Shown: positions 48,870 through 60,913, counted from the stretch's first letter. The stretch is DNA of 64,000 nucleotides from Chlorocebus sabaeus (GCF_047675955.1 NC_132915.1:511001-575000); one strand, 5' to 3'. Translations and numbers: made by a program. Notes: generated by a model not told the origin, from the sequence alone.

Positions 48870-49544
48870 AGGAACACCCCGGAGTTTAACCAGCAGATCC
48901 CACTGTTGGTGAAGGATGGTGATCCCATTGCAGCCCCAAACTATTGAAACCACCATTTCTATTAGCAAAATCCCATGTGTTTGCTGTGTGAGTGAAGAAC
49001 TAAGTGCGTTAATCTGATTGTACTTACTCTTCTAACCAGAGTATTTTGAGGTCTTAAAAGTGTTTCCCTCTTCTTAAATCATAAAGATGGACATAAGTCT
49101 CCTAAAGGATTGAGTGGAATGCTTTTGAGTTGTAAACTTGGGTGGGTCATTGTGTGACTGACGGTGGTGCCGTTCTGTTGCCCATGAAGGAAACTTGGCT
49201 CCGATGTGTCAGAGCTGCTTGGTTGCATTCAGTTAGGGCAGGAAAGGAGCCATGTGTAAAGGGAACTAAAACTAAATCTAGCAGCTGTGGTTGGAGAGGT
49301 CAACTGGATGCTTGCGAGAAAGCAATGTGATGTAGTCCTTAATGTCTTCTACCTTATTGTGAGGAATGCAGTGTGAATCCTAAGACAAATTCCGGAGTTT
49401 TAAAAAAGTACAAAGTAGTAAATAATATATTCAGACATCTTAAGTAAAAACTAGAGCTTAAACAAAACCTTTTTTATGTAAGACTCCCCAAATGCAGAAA
49501 AGTAAGTTTGGTTTTGAACATTTTAAAACTGTGCAGTCTAGTAC

Positions 49545-49800
49545 AGCAGCCATTAGCCATGTGTGGCTGTTAAACACTTAAATGCAGCTATTTTGAGTTG
49601 AGATGTGCTGTAAGTATAAAATGCACAATGAATAGTGAAGGCATTGAATGAAGAAAGACAAAATAACTTAATGTCTCCCGATTGATTATAGTGTTAGTGA
49701 TATTTGGGATATATTAGGTTAAATGTTATTGTAATGAATTTTATAATCATTAAATGGAGTAATTGAGAAAAGCCCTGGTCCTTATTAACCAAAAGGTAAG
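49545..49800 (+). mobile_element. Possible DNA-transposon relic
   Basis: GTCTAGTACAGCAGCCATTA, GCCATGTGTGGCTGTTAAAC and ATGTGCTGTAAGTATAAAAT resemble a common mammalian repeat with GCCACATGTGGCTATTGAGC. The family was not named, and the right border is uncertain. Confidence 0.5.
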
Positions 49801-50384
49801 ATGGCCATTGTTAGGCATTTTAAAACCCCATAAACTTGAGTGATTGAAAAACTCCAGAGGAGACGTGTAGCTTTTTACCCACCTGAGCATAGACCAGATT
49901 TGCAACTGTTGCTGTTTATTTCAGCTCTTACATTTTTGTTTATAGGAGTTTTCGAATGCCAGACTGTTATTTTTAATTAGTGCTTAAAAGACTTTGCTAT
50001 ATACAGTCATTAGGCTGTGTTTCGATCAGGGTGGAATACCACCGAACCGCCAGGACCTGTGATGGGGATGGACAGACCAGAGGGGAGAACCAGAGCAGGC
50101 GCCGGGCACCTGTCACTTGATGTCCGGAAGCCAGGAGGTGGCCCCTTCCGTTTAGCATAAAACATGTCCTGTTCTTAACTTACAGCTCAACTTACTTGTT
50201 ATATATAACCTCCTAGAACCTTTGAGAAGTAGAACAGGTTTTATTTAGTTGCTTGTTTTATACTGCGCAAACTATGTCATGGTGCTAGACAAGGCAGTCT
50301 CTTCAGCTAGAACCCTGGTGATGAGGTGCTGGGGCCTCATTACATCTTTGCCTGGTTTATATAACTAGTGTGGTCTGTGTTCAT

Positions 50385-50630
50385 GTGATTCACAAATATT
50401 CCACTATTCCACTAGGCATCAGGAATATAGAAATGACAGGCAAAGTTAGCTACCCTTAGGAAGCTTACATTCTTCTGAAAAGACAGTTCCTGAGTAAATG
50501 AACAAGACAGCTTGAGACAAGAGCGGTGTACAGGATAAAGTCGGGCAAGGTTTCCCTAGATGGGGGATTCAGGCCACTCAGAGCGACCTGAAGGCGGGAG
50601 GGAGCTGACCATAGCGCAGGTGTGAACTCG
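50385..50630 (+). mobile_element. L2 fragment
   Basis: CACAAATATTCCACTATTCC, GAAGCTTACATTCTTCTG, GAGTAAATGAACAAGACAG and a later GGCGGGAGGGAGCTGACC follow the L2 consensus order (GGAGCTTACATTCTAGTG). Confidence 0.65.
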
Positions 50631-50647
50631 GTGTGTGCCGGCACAGG

Positions 50648-50815
50648 GCCAGCAAGCCTTTTCCATAAAGGACCAGGCAGTTAATATTTCAGACCGTACG
50701 CTTTCTGTGGCAGCTCTTCAGCCTTGTTGCTGTAGCATGAAGCTGTCATAAGTAGTATAGCAGACGTGGCTGTGTGCCAGTAAAACTTTTACGGACCTGA
50801 AACTTAAATTTGATG
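50648..50815 (+). mobile_element. hAT-type nonautonomous DNA transposon
   Basis: CCATAAAGGACCAGGCAGTT, TTTCAGACCGTACGCTTTCT, CTTGTTGCTGTAGCATGAAG and GGCTGTGTGCCAGTAAAAC match a MER-type element whose consensus has TGTAAAGGGCCAGATAGTAA. A reverse copy of the same family is at 61946. Confidence 0.7.
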
Positions 50816-50860
50816 TAATTAGCCCATCTCCAGATAATTGTTTTTTTTTCCCCACCTTTC

Positions 50861-51164
50861 CTTTTTATTTATTTGGAGACAGTTCTCACTCTGTTGCTCA
50901 GCCTGGAATGCAGTAGTGTGATAATAGCTCACTGCAGCCTTGAGCTCCTGGGCTCAGGCAATCCTCCTGCCTCAGCCACCCAAGTAACTGGGACTACAAG
51001 CATGCGTCACCACATGTGCTAATTTAGAAAAAGAATTTTTTTTGAGAGAGATAGGGTCTCACTATGTTGGCCAGGCTTGTCTCGTACTCCTGGCCTGGAA
51101 CAGTCCTTTTGCCTCAGCCTCCCACAGTGCTGGGATTATAGGTGTGAACCACCATGCCTGGCCC
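50861..51164 (-). mobile_element. Old Alu (AluJ-like), antisense
   Basis: A dimeric complement from GGAGACAGTTCTCACTCTGT to GAACCACCATGCCTGGCCC, with a GAGAGAGATAGGG linker. Confidence 0.92.
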
Positions 51165-51346
51165 TTTTTCCTTTTTAAAATGATTTGGAAACATATACAC
51201 CGTTCCTGGCTGCAGCCCCATCCGTGGTTTCCTGACCCCCGTGCCGGGCCTGCAGGGTTGAGGTCGGGGATGAGCAGGAGCCAAATCAAGTGGAGAGAGA
51301 GGTTAGACCCTGGCGTGTGTCTGAAAAAGGTGCCTCTGCCCAAACT

Positions 51347-51517
51347 CTGGAGGTCCTGGCGTGTGGTTAGTTACACCGACAGCTTATCTCGTTGTGAAGT
51401 TTTCTGGAGGTCCTGGCGTGTGGTTAGTTACACCGACAGCTTATCTCGTTGTGAAGTTTTCTGGAGGTCCTGGCGTGTGGTTAGTTACACCGACAGCTTA
51501 TCTCATTGTGAAGTTTC
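51347..51517 (+). repeat. 57-bp minisatellite, three copies
   Basis: The copies are at 51347-51403, 51404-51460 and 51461-51517. The first two are identical. The third has one G to A change and differs at its last bases. The unit starts CTGGAGGTCCTGGCGTGTGG. A partial unit (CCTGGCGTGTG) lies upstream at 51309. Confidence 0.97.
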
Positions 51518-52905
51518 CTTGAAATGTCACTTAGAACCAAAAAAGCAACAGGATTTTGGCCAACCAGGGTGTTTTCTAGAAACTTTTATGAGTGAAGTGT
51601 GATTTATTACAACACTAATTGTGGGAATTTCGTTGAATAATCAGCTGCCTTTAAGTGACAGGACATTTCATGGGAGGAGGAATTGTTACTTGGTAGAAAA
51701 AGTCCCAGGGATGCCTGCTGAGTTCTTGGTGCTTCTCCTTGACTAAACAAGTGAGGAGAGTCCCTTGCAGTCGCTCTCCGGGGTCTTACATACGGAATAA
51801 ATGGCAGCCGTTTGAGAGCGGGCCAGAGATTCTGGAGTGAGGCAGGCTGTGTACTGAGCACACTGCGGGCGCTGGGGCCCGTGTTGAATTAGGTGGCTGG
51901 TGCAGAAACACCTGCCCAGGCCGATGGGGCAGGTCTCCAGTACAGGGCAGGGGTGTTTGGGACCTGGTGGGGGCAGATTTCTTTACCTGCTGTGGCCCCT
52001 GTATTTTCGAGATACGCAGAAAGACTTCCCTTGCTCTCCCTGTGACCGAGGTGCGTCTGTAAAGCTGCCTTTCCAGAAGGGAAGCCTGCTGCCTCCAGCT
52101 GCTCCTGCTCCTCATGGCAGAGTGCATGGAGGAGTTTTGTTGGCTGAGCAGCGTGTTCGGGATGTAGCGGCCGGAAGGGGTCTCTACTGTGAGAACCCTA
52201 TTCCATGGTTGCTTTAGCTCCTGGGCCGCCATCCCCGTCTGTCCCTCCCTGCCTCCATGTGGATGGGCCGGTACGGGCCGCCCACACAGAGAAGGAAGAA
52301 AGGAGGGACGAGATTACTATTAACCATTCTATGTGCTTTGCTTCTGTGTACGGGCTGTGTTCACAGAGTGTCTGATCTGTTGGTCTGATTTTCTGAGTGT
52401 AGCACTGAGTCTGCTGTGGCTGCTTGCCAAGGGATTTCACGTCGAGGGGTTGTGGGGCCAGGGTTCTGAATACTGTCTGGGGTTTTGCACATCCTGCCTG
52501 CCCTCCGTGTGCCTGCATCACGTGATGTGAAGCCCCAGGTGTATGCTCTTCAGGGAGGCAACGGCCCGGTGTTCAGAGTGTGAAAGGAAAAGGGCTCGAG
52601 GACAGACAGAGTGAGAGCATGGGTGGAGTAGGCAGACCACCCCAGGCCACCTTCTGCCTTGCCACCCTCTGCGGGGTGGGCACAGGCAGTGCTCCTTGGT
52701 GCTCCTTGGTGCTCCTTGGCCTGGAGAGTGAAGCTGACCTCCAAGTCAGCCGTCTCATATGTAGCAAGCCTCAGGCCTGTGGGTGGACGCTGGGCTACTG
52801 CAGCCAGCACGGAGAATGAGCTGAAGGGCAATCCAGTCCACAGAAGCACCTTGTCCCTCTGCAGTTTTTGAGTATATTTCTCATATAGCCATAAAAGTTT
52901 TAAAA
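51518..52905. other. Intronic, GC-moderate, no gene seen
   Basis: Only the 10-bp repeat at 52689 is recognised. Open frames on both strands overlap and lack resemblance to known families. Confidence 0.6.
52689..52718 (+). repeat. 10-bp tandem repeat, three copies
   Basis: GTGCTCCTTG occurs three times without interruption. Confidence 0.95.
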
Positions 52906-52913
52906 ATATAGTT

Positions 52914-53194
52914 GCCGGGCGCGGTGGCTCAAGCCTGTAATCCCAGCACTTTGGGAGGCCAAGACGGCTGGATCACGAGGTCTGGAGATGAGACCATCCT
53001 GGCTAACACGGTGAAACCCCGTCTCTACTAAAAAATACAAAAAACTAGCCGGGCGTGGTGGCGGGCGCCTGTAGTCCCAGCTACTCGGGAGGCTGAGGCA
53101 GGAGAATGGCGTGAACCCGGGAGGCGGAGCTTGCAGTGAGCTGAGATCCGGCCACTGCACTCCAGCCTGGGCAACAGGGCGAGACTCCGTCTCA

Positions 53195-53212
<18 letters not shown>
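52914..53212 (+). mobile_element. AluYRa-like, Old World monkey type
   Basis: It is nearly intact, from GCCGGGCGCGGTGGCTCAAG to an A tail. The right arm reads GCTGAGATCCGGCCACTGCA, the monkey-lineage variant, and the linker reads AACTAGCCGGGCG. A short target-site duplication, ATATAGTTG, appears at 52906-52914 and 53236-53244. Confidence 0.93.

Positions 53213-53240
<28 letters not shown>
53212..53240 (+). repeat. (TA)n microsatellite in an Alu tail
   Basis: About fourteen TA units follow directly on the A tail of the AluYRa-like element. Confidence 0.95.
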
Positions 53241-53243
<3 letters not shown>

Positions 53244-53244
53244 G

Positions 53245-54204
53245 ACAGCTAACTCTGGAAAGAAAAGATGTTATCTAAGATCCCTTTTTAAGTAACACGT
53301 TTCCTGCCCGCCTTAGCAGGTCTCTTAAGCTATAAAAATAGCTGCCCATGGCAGTGAGGTGACGATCCGCGGACCTCGGCTCTCTGACCTCTTTCCCCAG
53401 GAGCTCCGTGGCTGACCTTCAGGCAGCAGCATCTCTGCAGACTCCACCGAGTGCTTTCAGACTGCGGCTGGGCCTCGGGATGGGCTTCCCCAGCGTTGTT
53501 TTGCTGGTGGCCACGATTCCAAAAGGCCCGTGCTGCAGCATGCTTTGCTTTCAGTTTGGTTGATACGCTGAGTGAGAATGTTAGTTTTCTGGGAGAAGTT
53601 GTTAGTAGCACCCGTTCTTCCCGTCCCTGTGTGGGGGAAATAGTGTCGATTGAAAGGAAGAGCACTCCTGGATTGGATTGGAGCAAGGAAGTGTGGGTGT
53701 CGTGTGTTGTGACTGTCGTCCCCGGGGTGCCACTTCGCTGGAGGTCTCTCTTCATGGTCCGGCCCTCGTGCCTGGACCCACGTGCTCGTGTGCACGTGAG
53801 CGGCTCTTTCTGCTGACTGGCAGCAGCTAATTGACAAAAGGCAGTTTCAAAAAAACAATCTCATTCAGTAAGGTGTCTGCATAGAGTGGGGTAGCTAGAA
53901 AAAGATTGTTAACGTTTAGAGGCCACCCTGAGCCACTGTTCTCTCCCGAAGTGCCAAAGAATGTAGCCTTGGGAGGCTCTACTCTCTGATGTAGAATTGC
54001 AGACTGAACTAGTAGGAGCAAGTGAATGTGAGGAGACAGATGGCAAGAACATACCTGTTTCAGCACTCATCCGGCTGCCTTCCAGGATGGAAAGGACACT
54101 CAGGGTTTATTGGAAATGGAAAAAACGTCCAGCATCACAGGCCTGTCCCGTAGCATGAGAGGTAGCTGAAAAGGCCCTGCAGACCCTGTCTAATGGCTCT
54201 GGGT
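53245..54204. other. Intronic, no gene seen
   Basis: Unique sequence. Overlapping frames of 121-141 codons at 53330-53837 lie on opposite strands with no recognisable motif. Confidence 0.6.
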
Positions 54205-54220
54205 CTCCTCTACCTCATTT

Positions 54221-54510
54221 TTGTTTGTTTGAGACGGAGTCTCGCTCTGTCGCCCATGCTGGAGTGCAGTAGCACAGTCTCGGCGAGTCACTGCAAGCTC
54301 CGCCTCCCAGATTCAAGCAATTCTGCCTCAGCCCCAGGAGTAGCTGGGATTACAGGTGCCCGCCACCACGCCCAGCTAAGTTTTTGTATTTTTAATAGAG
54401 ACAGGGTTTCACCATCTTGGCCAGGCGAGTCTCAAACTCCTGACCTTGTGATCCACCTGCCTTGGCTTCCCAAAGTGCTGGGATTACAGGCGTGAGCCAC
54501 CGCGCTCGGC
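54221..54510 (-). mobile_element. AluS/Y-like, antisense
   Basis: A full-length complement ends CACCGCGCTCGGC. A probable 16-base target-site duplication at 54205-54220 and 54511-54526 (CTCCTCTACCTCATTT against CTCCTCTGCCTCTTTT) matches at 14 positions. Confidence 0.93.
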
Positions 54511-54526
54511 CTCCTCTGCCTCTTTT

Positions 54527-57179
54527 GATGCACTGTACACAAGCTGGTATTTATCTTAATATGTTGTTACTAATACATTGTTACTCATTGTTTACTTGGG
54601 AAGAAAAAACCATAGCATTTATTTGCAGTCCAGAGGTGGAAGTTGTGACTCCGGCAACACAATCGTATGACAGCTTTAATGCTCACTTCTGAATTTCATT
54701 TGGGCCAAAAGCGTCGTTTTCTGGTTCGAGCACTTAATGATTATTGGAGCTCTAGAGGGACTTACCAGAGGGCAAGGATTGAAGGTTTAACGGTTGTTAC
54801 ATCTCCAGATTCTAAAGTTGATCCATCGCTGTGGTTCTGTGCCTGCCTGTCAGTGCTCACACTCTGTCCAGTAGAGATGACTTGCAGCTTCTGCTTTGGA
54901 GATGTGAAGTGTTCCAGAGCGTCTTTTCCCTTCTCCTCTCCTCCACTTCTCCTGCTGGCTGCCCTTGGTGCAGGCGGAGTCCAGGGCCTCCTCACTCAGC
55001 CAGCTGGTTCACCACGTCATCGTCCAGCATTGTCAGGAGGCACCAGTGGAACAGAGCCCTACAAGGCAGGTTTTCAGATTGAACATGAAAAAGGACACCG
55101 TTGTGGAGCGTCGGAGTAGTGTGTGCAATTAGTGAAGTGCTTTTATGGGGTAAAATACAAGGAACCAGGTCCCCCCGGGGGTCCCGAGAGGGCAAGTTGA
55201 CACTTGCCACCTCCACCTGGCAGCCCACAGAATCTCAGCGTTAGGCTGTTTCTCACAGTGTCGTCACAGGGACGGGGTCTGGCTTAACTGGCCCCCTGAT
55301 GCCATCAACCTTAGGTTGCAGATCAAGAGGCCAGATACCGATGAATCTGAACTTGACAACATGGCCTGTGAACAGTGTGACTTCAGGTTTTTAGAAAGCC
55401 GAGACCATGCTTGTGAGGGTCTCCCTTTGACAGCGTTATTTGACAGGCTGTCCCTTTGACAGAGCACTATTCCTTTTCTAGAGTTTAAAAGGTGGCTGGG
55501 TATAGATTGAGAAAAGGGATTAGGGTAATTGTCTTTAGTTGCTTTAGACCTATCTTTTTAAACCATCTACTTTTTATGATAGGAGAAAGAGTAGAGTTCT
55601 TATGTAACTCTGGTTTTATTTGTTATTTTTTCTTTGTCGTATTTGGTTTATGAAACATTTAATCAATGCTTCAGAACATTCCTTCAAAGTCAGAATGGTC
55701 TATCTCTCAGTACATCTTTCTTAGGGTTTTCTCTCTGTTGTTCAGTTCAGTGCCTCTGGAACTTTCCTGTGGGAAGCCTGCGACAGCATCTCCCCTGTTA
55801 TACTGTCATAAAGGGATTTTTTTTAAATAAAGCTGATCTAAAATCACAAAGAACTTTCTTTTTTAGATTAATAATTTCCTGTGTTGTTCCTGAAGCTAGG
55901 GATTGTGTGTTGTTTACCGTGAATTTATAGCAAATGAAAGTACAGAGAAAAGCGAGCCATGAACAGCATAATCTGGCTAATTTTTCTTAAATAGTCAGCT
56001 CAGCGTTTCTCTGTTAAAGAGGGAGGGCATTTAATAGGTGGTTTCTAGCTGCAGGTCCAGCCAGACTTCGTTAGAAAAGTCGGTGGTTGCAGAGCGTCCC
56101 TGCCGTCTTGCACAGGGTTCAGCAGCAGGTCCACAGTCACAGACCTCTGAGGATGGGAGGGCGTCTGCGTTTGCTCCATGGGACGCTCTCCGGTCTGTAT
56201 AGATTTTCTCAGAAAGATGGAGATGGAGATTTACACATTTTCTGGTGTCTAAGTAGCAGTGCCCTGACACTCTTCTTCCTGTATAGCCAGGAAAGCAGCA
56301 GCATCTCAATTCATTGTGTGTCCAAAGGTCTCTCGAGTGGCATTAGCGCATTGGGCTTTAATTGGTGCTTCTGGGTTCTTTACAGCTCAGTCAGTAGTTT
56401 ACATACGTTTGTATCAGATTTCTGTTCTGAAACCCACACTAAAAACCACACAATTTTCTTTGAACACTGCCATCTCTTTTTACAATTGTAAACTGAGCCA
56501 TATTCACATTTAAAGCATACCTTAAATACCCTGAAAGAGAGGGCTCACTTTGCCACAGCGCTCAGCATAGCTTTCCAGATGGCGTTTCTTCCTTCTGGTG
56601 CCTTTCCTGTGCACCGTCTCTGCTCTCTAGAGCGGTGGCACACCGGGATGTGAGAGGTGGATCTGTCCAGCCTTCAGGCTGTGAGAGCCTCGCAGCACAG
56701 ATAGGATGTGGGCTCTACCCCTCGTGTTCGGGCCGCTCGCACGGAGTCAGCTTTCGGAAGCACGTTCCCAGGCCCGCTCTTCGTGTAAATGGAGTTTTGT
56801 GTGGATGGGAGGGTGTGAAATTTAGAACATAAACACAGTAGAGATCAGCTAAACTTCATAGGGTGGCACTAAAAATGATTTTTAGGCTGTTCAGTCTCTG
56901 CATATTGCTTTGCTGCAACCTTGAACCACATGGAGCTGCGTTCGGTAGACCACCTGGTTTTTGTCCATCCGCGGGTGGAAGCAGATGCCCAGGCTGGGCA
57001 CAGGAAGTTCGCAGGCACTGAGGGAACCAGCCACCAGGAGCAGCCCACAACTGACCCTCCCCCATGGCCTCGGCTCTCAGGGCACCGGGTCGCTTTTCTC
57101 CAGCAGACCGTGTGGAATTGTGCCTTTCGCCAAAACAGCCGTTCTCAACTCGGCTCTTAGGGTGAGGGGTAGTTGTCTT
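54527..57179. other. Intronic, no gene seen
   Basis: Unique-looking sequence with no named repeat. The 150-codon frame at 54667-55119 has no recognisable domain. Confidence 0.6.
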
Positions 57180-58605
57180 TAATGACTTTTGAGCTATACT
57201 TCACATATCATGAAGTTCACCCATTTTAAAGTATACAAGTCAGTCGTTTTTAATATATTCACAGAGTTGTACAACCGTCACCTCAATTACTTGTAGAACA
57301 TTTTATCATCCCCAGAAGAAACCCAGTGCCCTTTGGCTGCATCCCTAGCTCCCCCGTCCTGGGCAAGCACCTGTTCTTCTGTCTCTGTGGATTTGCCTGT
57401 TCTGGGCCTTCACATAAATGGAATTCTATGTAATATTTGGTCTTTCGTGACTGGCTTCTTTTGACTTAGCGTAATGTTTTTGGGGATCATCCTTCTTTGT
57501 AGCATATATAATTACGTCATTCATTTTTACTGCCAAATATTTAGAGTCATGTGGACGGACGGCATTTGTTTCTCCGTGCGTCAGTGATGGACATGGAGGG
57601 TGTTTCCGCTTTTAACTGCTGTGAGGAAAGCTGGTGAGCACGTGTGTGTAAGGTTCTGTGTGGACTTACGCTTTCACTTCTCTTAGGTACATTCCTAGGA
57701 GTAGAATTGTTGGATGATGTGGTAACCCTTGTTTAACCTTTTGAGGAACTGCCATGTGTCTGCTACTATGGCTAGACCATCTTCCATTTTCTGTAGCAGT
57801 GAGTGTGGGTCCGGGCCCCGCCAGCACTTGTCACGGTCCATCTTTGTGATGTTAGCCACCCTGTTGGGCGTGACTTGGACCCCACTGTCGTCGTCATTGC
57901 TTTTTTTCCCCTGTTGACCATTTGCATATCTTCTTTGGAGAAAGGTCTAGCAAGACCTTTTGCTCATTTTTAAATTGGTTTGTCTTTGTATTACTGAGTT
58001 ATTATAGTTCTCTGTGTAGTCTAGATACAAGTTCCTTATCAAATACAGTTTGCAAAAATATTGTCTTATTCTTTGGGTTGTCTTTTCACTTTGATGATGG
58101 TATCCCTTGAGGTCTAAAGATTTTAACTTTTTTTTTTTTTTTTTTTTTTTGAGACAGAGTCTCGCTCTGTAGCCCAGGCTGGTTGCAGTGACCGGATCTC
58201 AGCTCACTGCAAGCTCCGCCTCCCGGGTTTAGCCATTCTCCTGCCTCAGCCTCCCGAGTAGCTGGGACTACAGGCGCCGCCACCACCTCGCCCGGCTAGT
58301 TTTTCTTTTTCTTTTTATTTTTTGTATTTTTTAGTAGAGACGGGGTTTCACCGTGTCAGCCAGGATGGTCTCAATCTCCTGACCTCACGATCCGTCCGTC
58401 TCGGCCTCCCAAAGTGCTGGGATTACAGGCGTGAGCCACCGTACCTGGCCTTAAAGTTTTTAACTTTAATGAAGTCCAGTGTATCTCCTTTGTTTTGTTG
58501 AAAATCATTGCCAGGGTCATGAAAATTTATGCCTGTGTCTTTCCGAAAAGTTGTGTAGTTTTAGTTCTTTGGTCTCTGGAGTTTATTTTTAAGAGCCTGT
58601 TTCTC
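57180..58605 (-). mobile_element. Old L1 (L1M) antisense, split by an Alu
   Basis: The longest L1 piece here. Landmarks in order: CATATCATGAAGTTCACCC, TTGTACAACCGTCACC, ACATAAATGGAATTCTATGT, TACATTCCTAGGAGTAGAAT, ATATCTTCTTTGGAGAAAGG, GGGTTGTCTTTTCACTTTGA. After the Alu it resumes with TTTAATGAAGTCCAGTG and GGGTCATGAAAATTTATGCC. Confidence 0.88.
58131..58452 (-). mobile_element. AluYRa-like antisense, nested in L1
   Basis: It carries the complement of the monkey variant (TGACCGGATCTCAGCTCACT) and CACCTCGCCCGGCTAGTTTT. It interrupts the L1M. The target-site duplication is AAAGATTTTAACTTT at 58116-58130 and AAAGTTTTTAACTTT at 58453-58467. Confidence 0.95.
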
Positions 58606-58789
58606 TAGCTCTTGCAGAGAAGGGTATCAGAAGAAATGGCCACTGAGAAGAGAAGGGGAGGGAAGGGTGAGTTTCTTTCGTGGAGTAAAGTGTGGTGTGG
58701 CTGGAAGCTGGCGGGGCTCAGGGTGCCCCTGTGAGTGGTGGGTTTCTTGTCCTTCTTTAGGCGTCAGTGTGCGTGGCCCTTCTTAGGGA

Positions 58790-58990
58790 GCTCTCTATGA
58801 CCACACTCCTGCCGCAGCCCCGTGCACTCCCTGTGCCTCACGCACCCTTTCCTGGCATTCGTCACCAACATGAGTCTGTACTTGCTGGTTTACTGGATTT
58901 TTCTTAAACTTCCTACTGAACTGTAAGCCTCTAGAGGGCAAGTGCTTATCTGTTTTAGTCACCATTTTATCCTCAGTGCCCAGTCGACTT
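58790..58990 (+). mobile_element. L2 fragment (3' region)
   Basis: GAACTGTAAGCCTCTAGAGG, GCAAGTGCTTATCTGTTTTA and TTTTATCCTCAGTGCCCAG follow the L2 consensus (CTGTAAGCTCCATGAGGGC, TATCCCCAGTGCC). Confidence 0.7.
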
Positions 58991-60385
58991 ACTTGTTGGA
59001 GAATGATGTTTCCTGGATTTCATGTCTGACACAGCAAGGCGCTGGGAGAGAGCCAGCCATCCCTCAGACTTGGGGAGGCCCTCCAGGCTGAATTCACCTC
59101 CAGAGAAAGCGAGGGAAGGGGACAGATGTCCCCAGAGCTCATCAGAGGAGGTAACCATGGTCACTGTTTCTGCCAGCAGTAAAAGTCCTTTTCAGCTGTG
59201 AGTTCTTGTCAACAGATTGAAGAAAGAAGGTGGAGTGTATTATTTTCTAATTTCAGAATTACATATTGAGATGGACAGCCATTCAGTGAGCAGTCTCAGT
59301 ATGGAAGGAAGGCAAACTGTGCCGTATTTCAAAGTGGACCCCACGTGGGCTCCCACGTTGTACTTTTTGGAGCCTTTAATAGCACCAATGTTCTTTAAAA
59401 GAGCCTATTTGGAGGAAAATAAGAAGCATTCCATGTTTTCAAAAGTAGTTAAGATTTGTCCAAGACCACACAAGTGAGCAAGGTTGCCTCTTTTGTCATA
59501 CTTGACATCAGTGTTTGATGCTTGTCATCACTCTTGACCCTCACCGTGATCTCCATGTGCCTGTCGAGTGTGATGGCCCTGGCAGCACTTGAGATGCCCC
59601 CCATTTTGCACATTGCTGCCGCTTTCGCTCTATCTGGTGAGATGTGGACAAGAACTGTAGGAACTGACTCCAGCAAGGGCAGTAGGAGCCTCCAATGCTT
59701 CATTTGTCCTCTTAACCCTGTGCCTAGGAATTGACTAACCTGGCTTTGTGGCAGCAAATAAAGTAACTTTTAATTTCCTTTAGTTTAAAAAATAACATTC
59801 AGATTGCAGCCCTTCAGAAATAAGGAGCAGAAAAGGATGAGAGAGAAAAGAAAAGAATGAAAACACGAATGTGGACAGCCCTGATGTGATCACCGCACAG
59901 CGAGAGGTTCTTTTCCTCCTTCGTGGGACCGAGCAGGTCGGCGGCCTCCACCGCTCCAGAAGCCCCCAGGGCAGTGCCCCACTGGAATGCCGTCTGCCTT
60001 GTGGCTGCTCCGCAGAGACCCCTTACCAGCCAGTCAGCCCACTGTAAAGCCAAGTTCAATCTAATTTAAGGACACAAATTGACAAAGCAGGTTTGTTTAT
60101 TGCAGGGTAGACTTATTAACTTAGAAAAGCCATGAGCCCTGGTCTTTCTGTTTACAGAAATAAAATGGAACTCTAAATGAGGTTTAATGGGCTTCCCAGA
60201 TCATGTTCCCTGGACAGATTTTTTTTTTCCTTCTTCAGTAAATTTGAAAATCAAAAGGACTGAAAAGAAAGGGGAGTGCTTCCTGTTATAAATAGGACTA
60301 GTGGCATTCTTCATAGCATTTTACAGCCTCTAACTGTGCATTATAATTTCAGAGTAGCTGAAAAGCATTCCAAGTTTTCGAAAGT
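58991..60385. other. Intronic, no gene seen
   Basis: A short MIR-like core (AGATTTGTCCAAGACCACAC, about 59452-59471) is the only repeat trace. No exon recognised. Confidence 0.55.
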
Positions 60386-60680
60386 GGTACATTCACTCAG
60401 AAGCATTTATCAAGCATGTACTATGTGCTGGGCGTTGCGACAGGCCCAAAGATGGCCCAGAGGCCTATGCGTTCCCCAGACTTGCATGATGCTGTAAATA
60501 CACAACAGACTAGCGGAGAAGGACATGGCGGTGCAGAGAGCAGTGGAAGCTGGGAAGACTGCAAGCCCGACTCTGAGAGTGGCCGGTGGGGGCACATTGG
60601 GAGCTGGTCTCTGGGCTGCGGAGGTGAGCTGGGAGATGTGGACGCGCCAGATCACTCAGAGTGAACCCGGGCCTGCTGGA
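60386..60680 (+). mobile_element. L2 fragment
   Basis: TTCACTCAGAAGCATTTATC and AAGCATGTACTATGTGCTGG match the L2 start of the conserved core (TTTATTGAGCGCCTACTATG). The later sequence is more diverged. Confidence 0.6.
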
Positions 60681-60913
60681 TGAGCTATGGCCGTAGCAAT
60701 GCCATCTAGTGTCACAGCAGACTTCCTTGTGCCCCCCTGTCTGCTGGCCCCAGCATAACTTTCTTGTTAAAAGGCTGAAGGCTACTAGGACATACCTGAG
60801 ACTTTGTAGTGTCATCGGAAGACGGAAGGACAGAGAGCTGTAGTGTATGGGCACCATGCCAGTCAGTGCAACAGTGGCAAGCAGAGAGAAGGAAAAACCC
60901 AAAGTAATACACA

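Noticed and set aside
51042..51602. 186-codon open frame containing the minisatellite as a 19-residue repeat
   Set aside because: Its start lies inside an antisense Alu, and the frame is open only because the unit length is a multiple of three. There is no evidence of coding.
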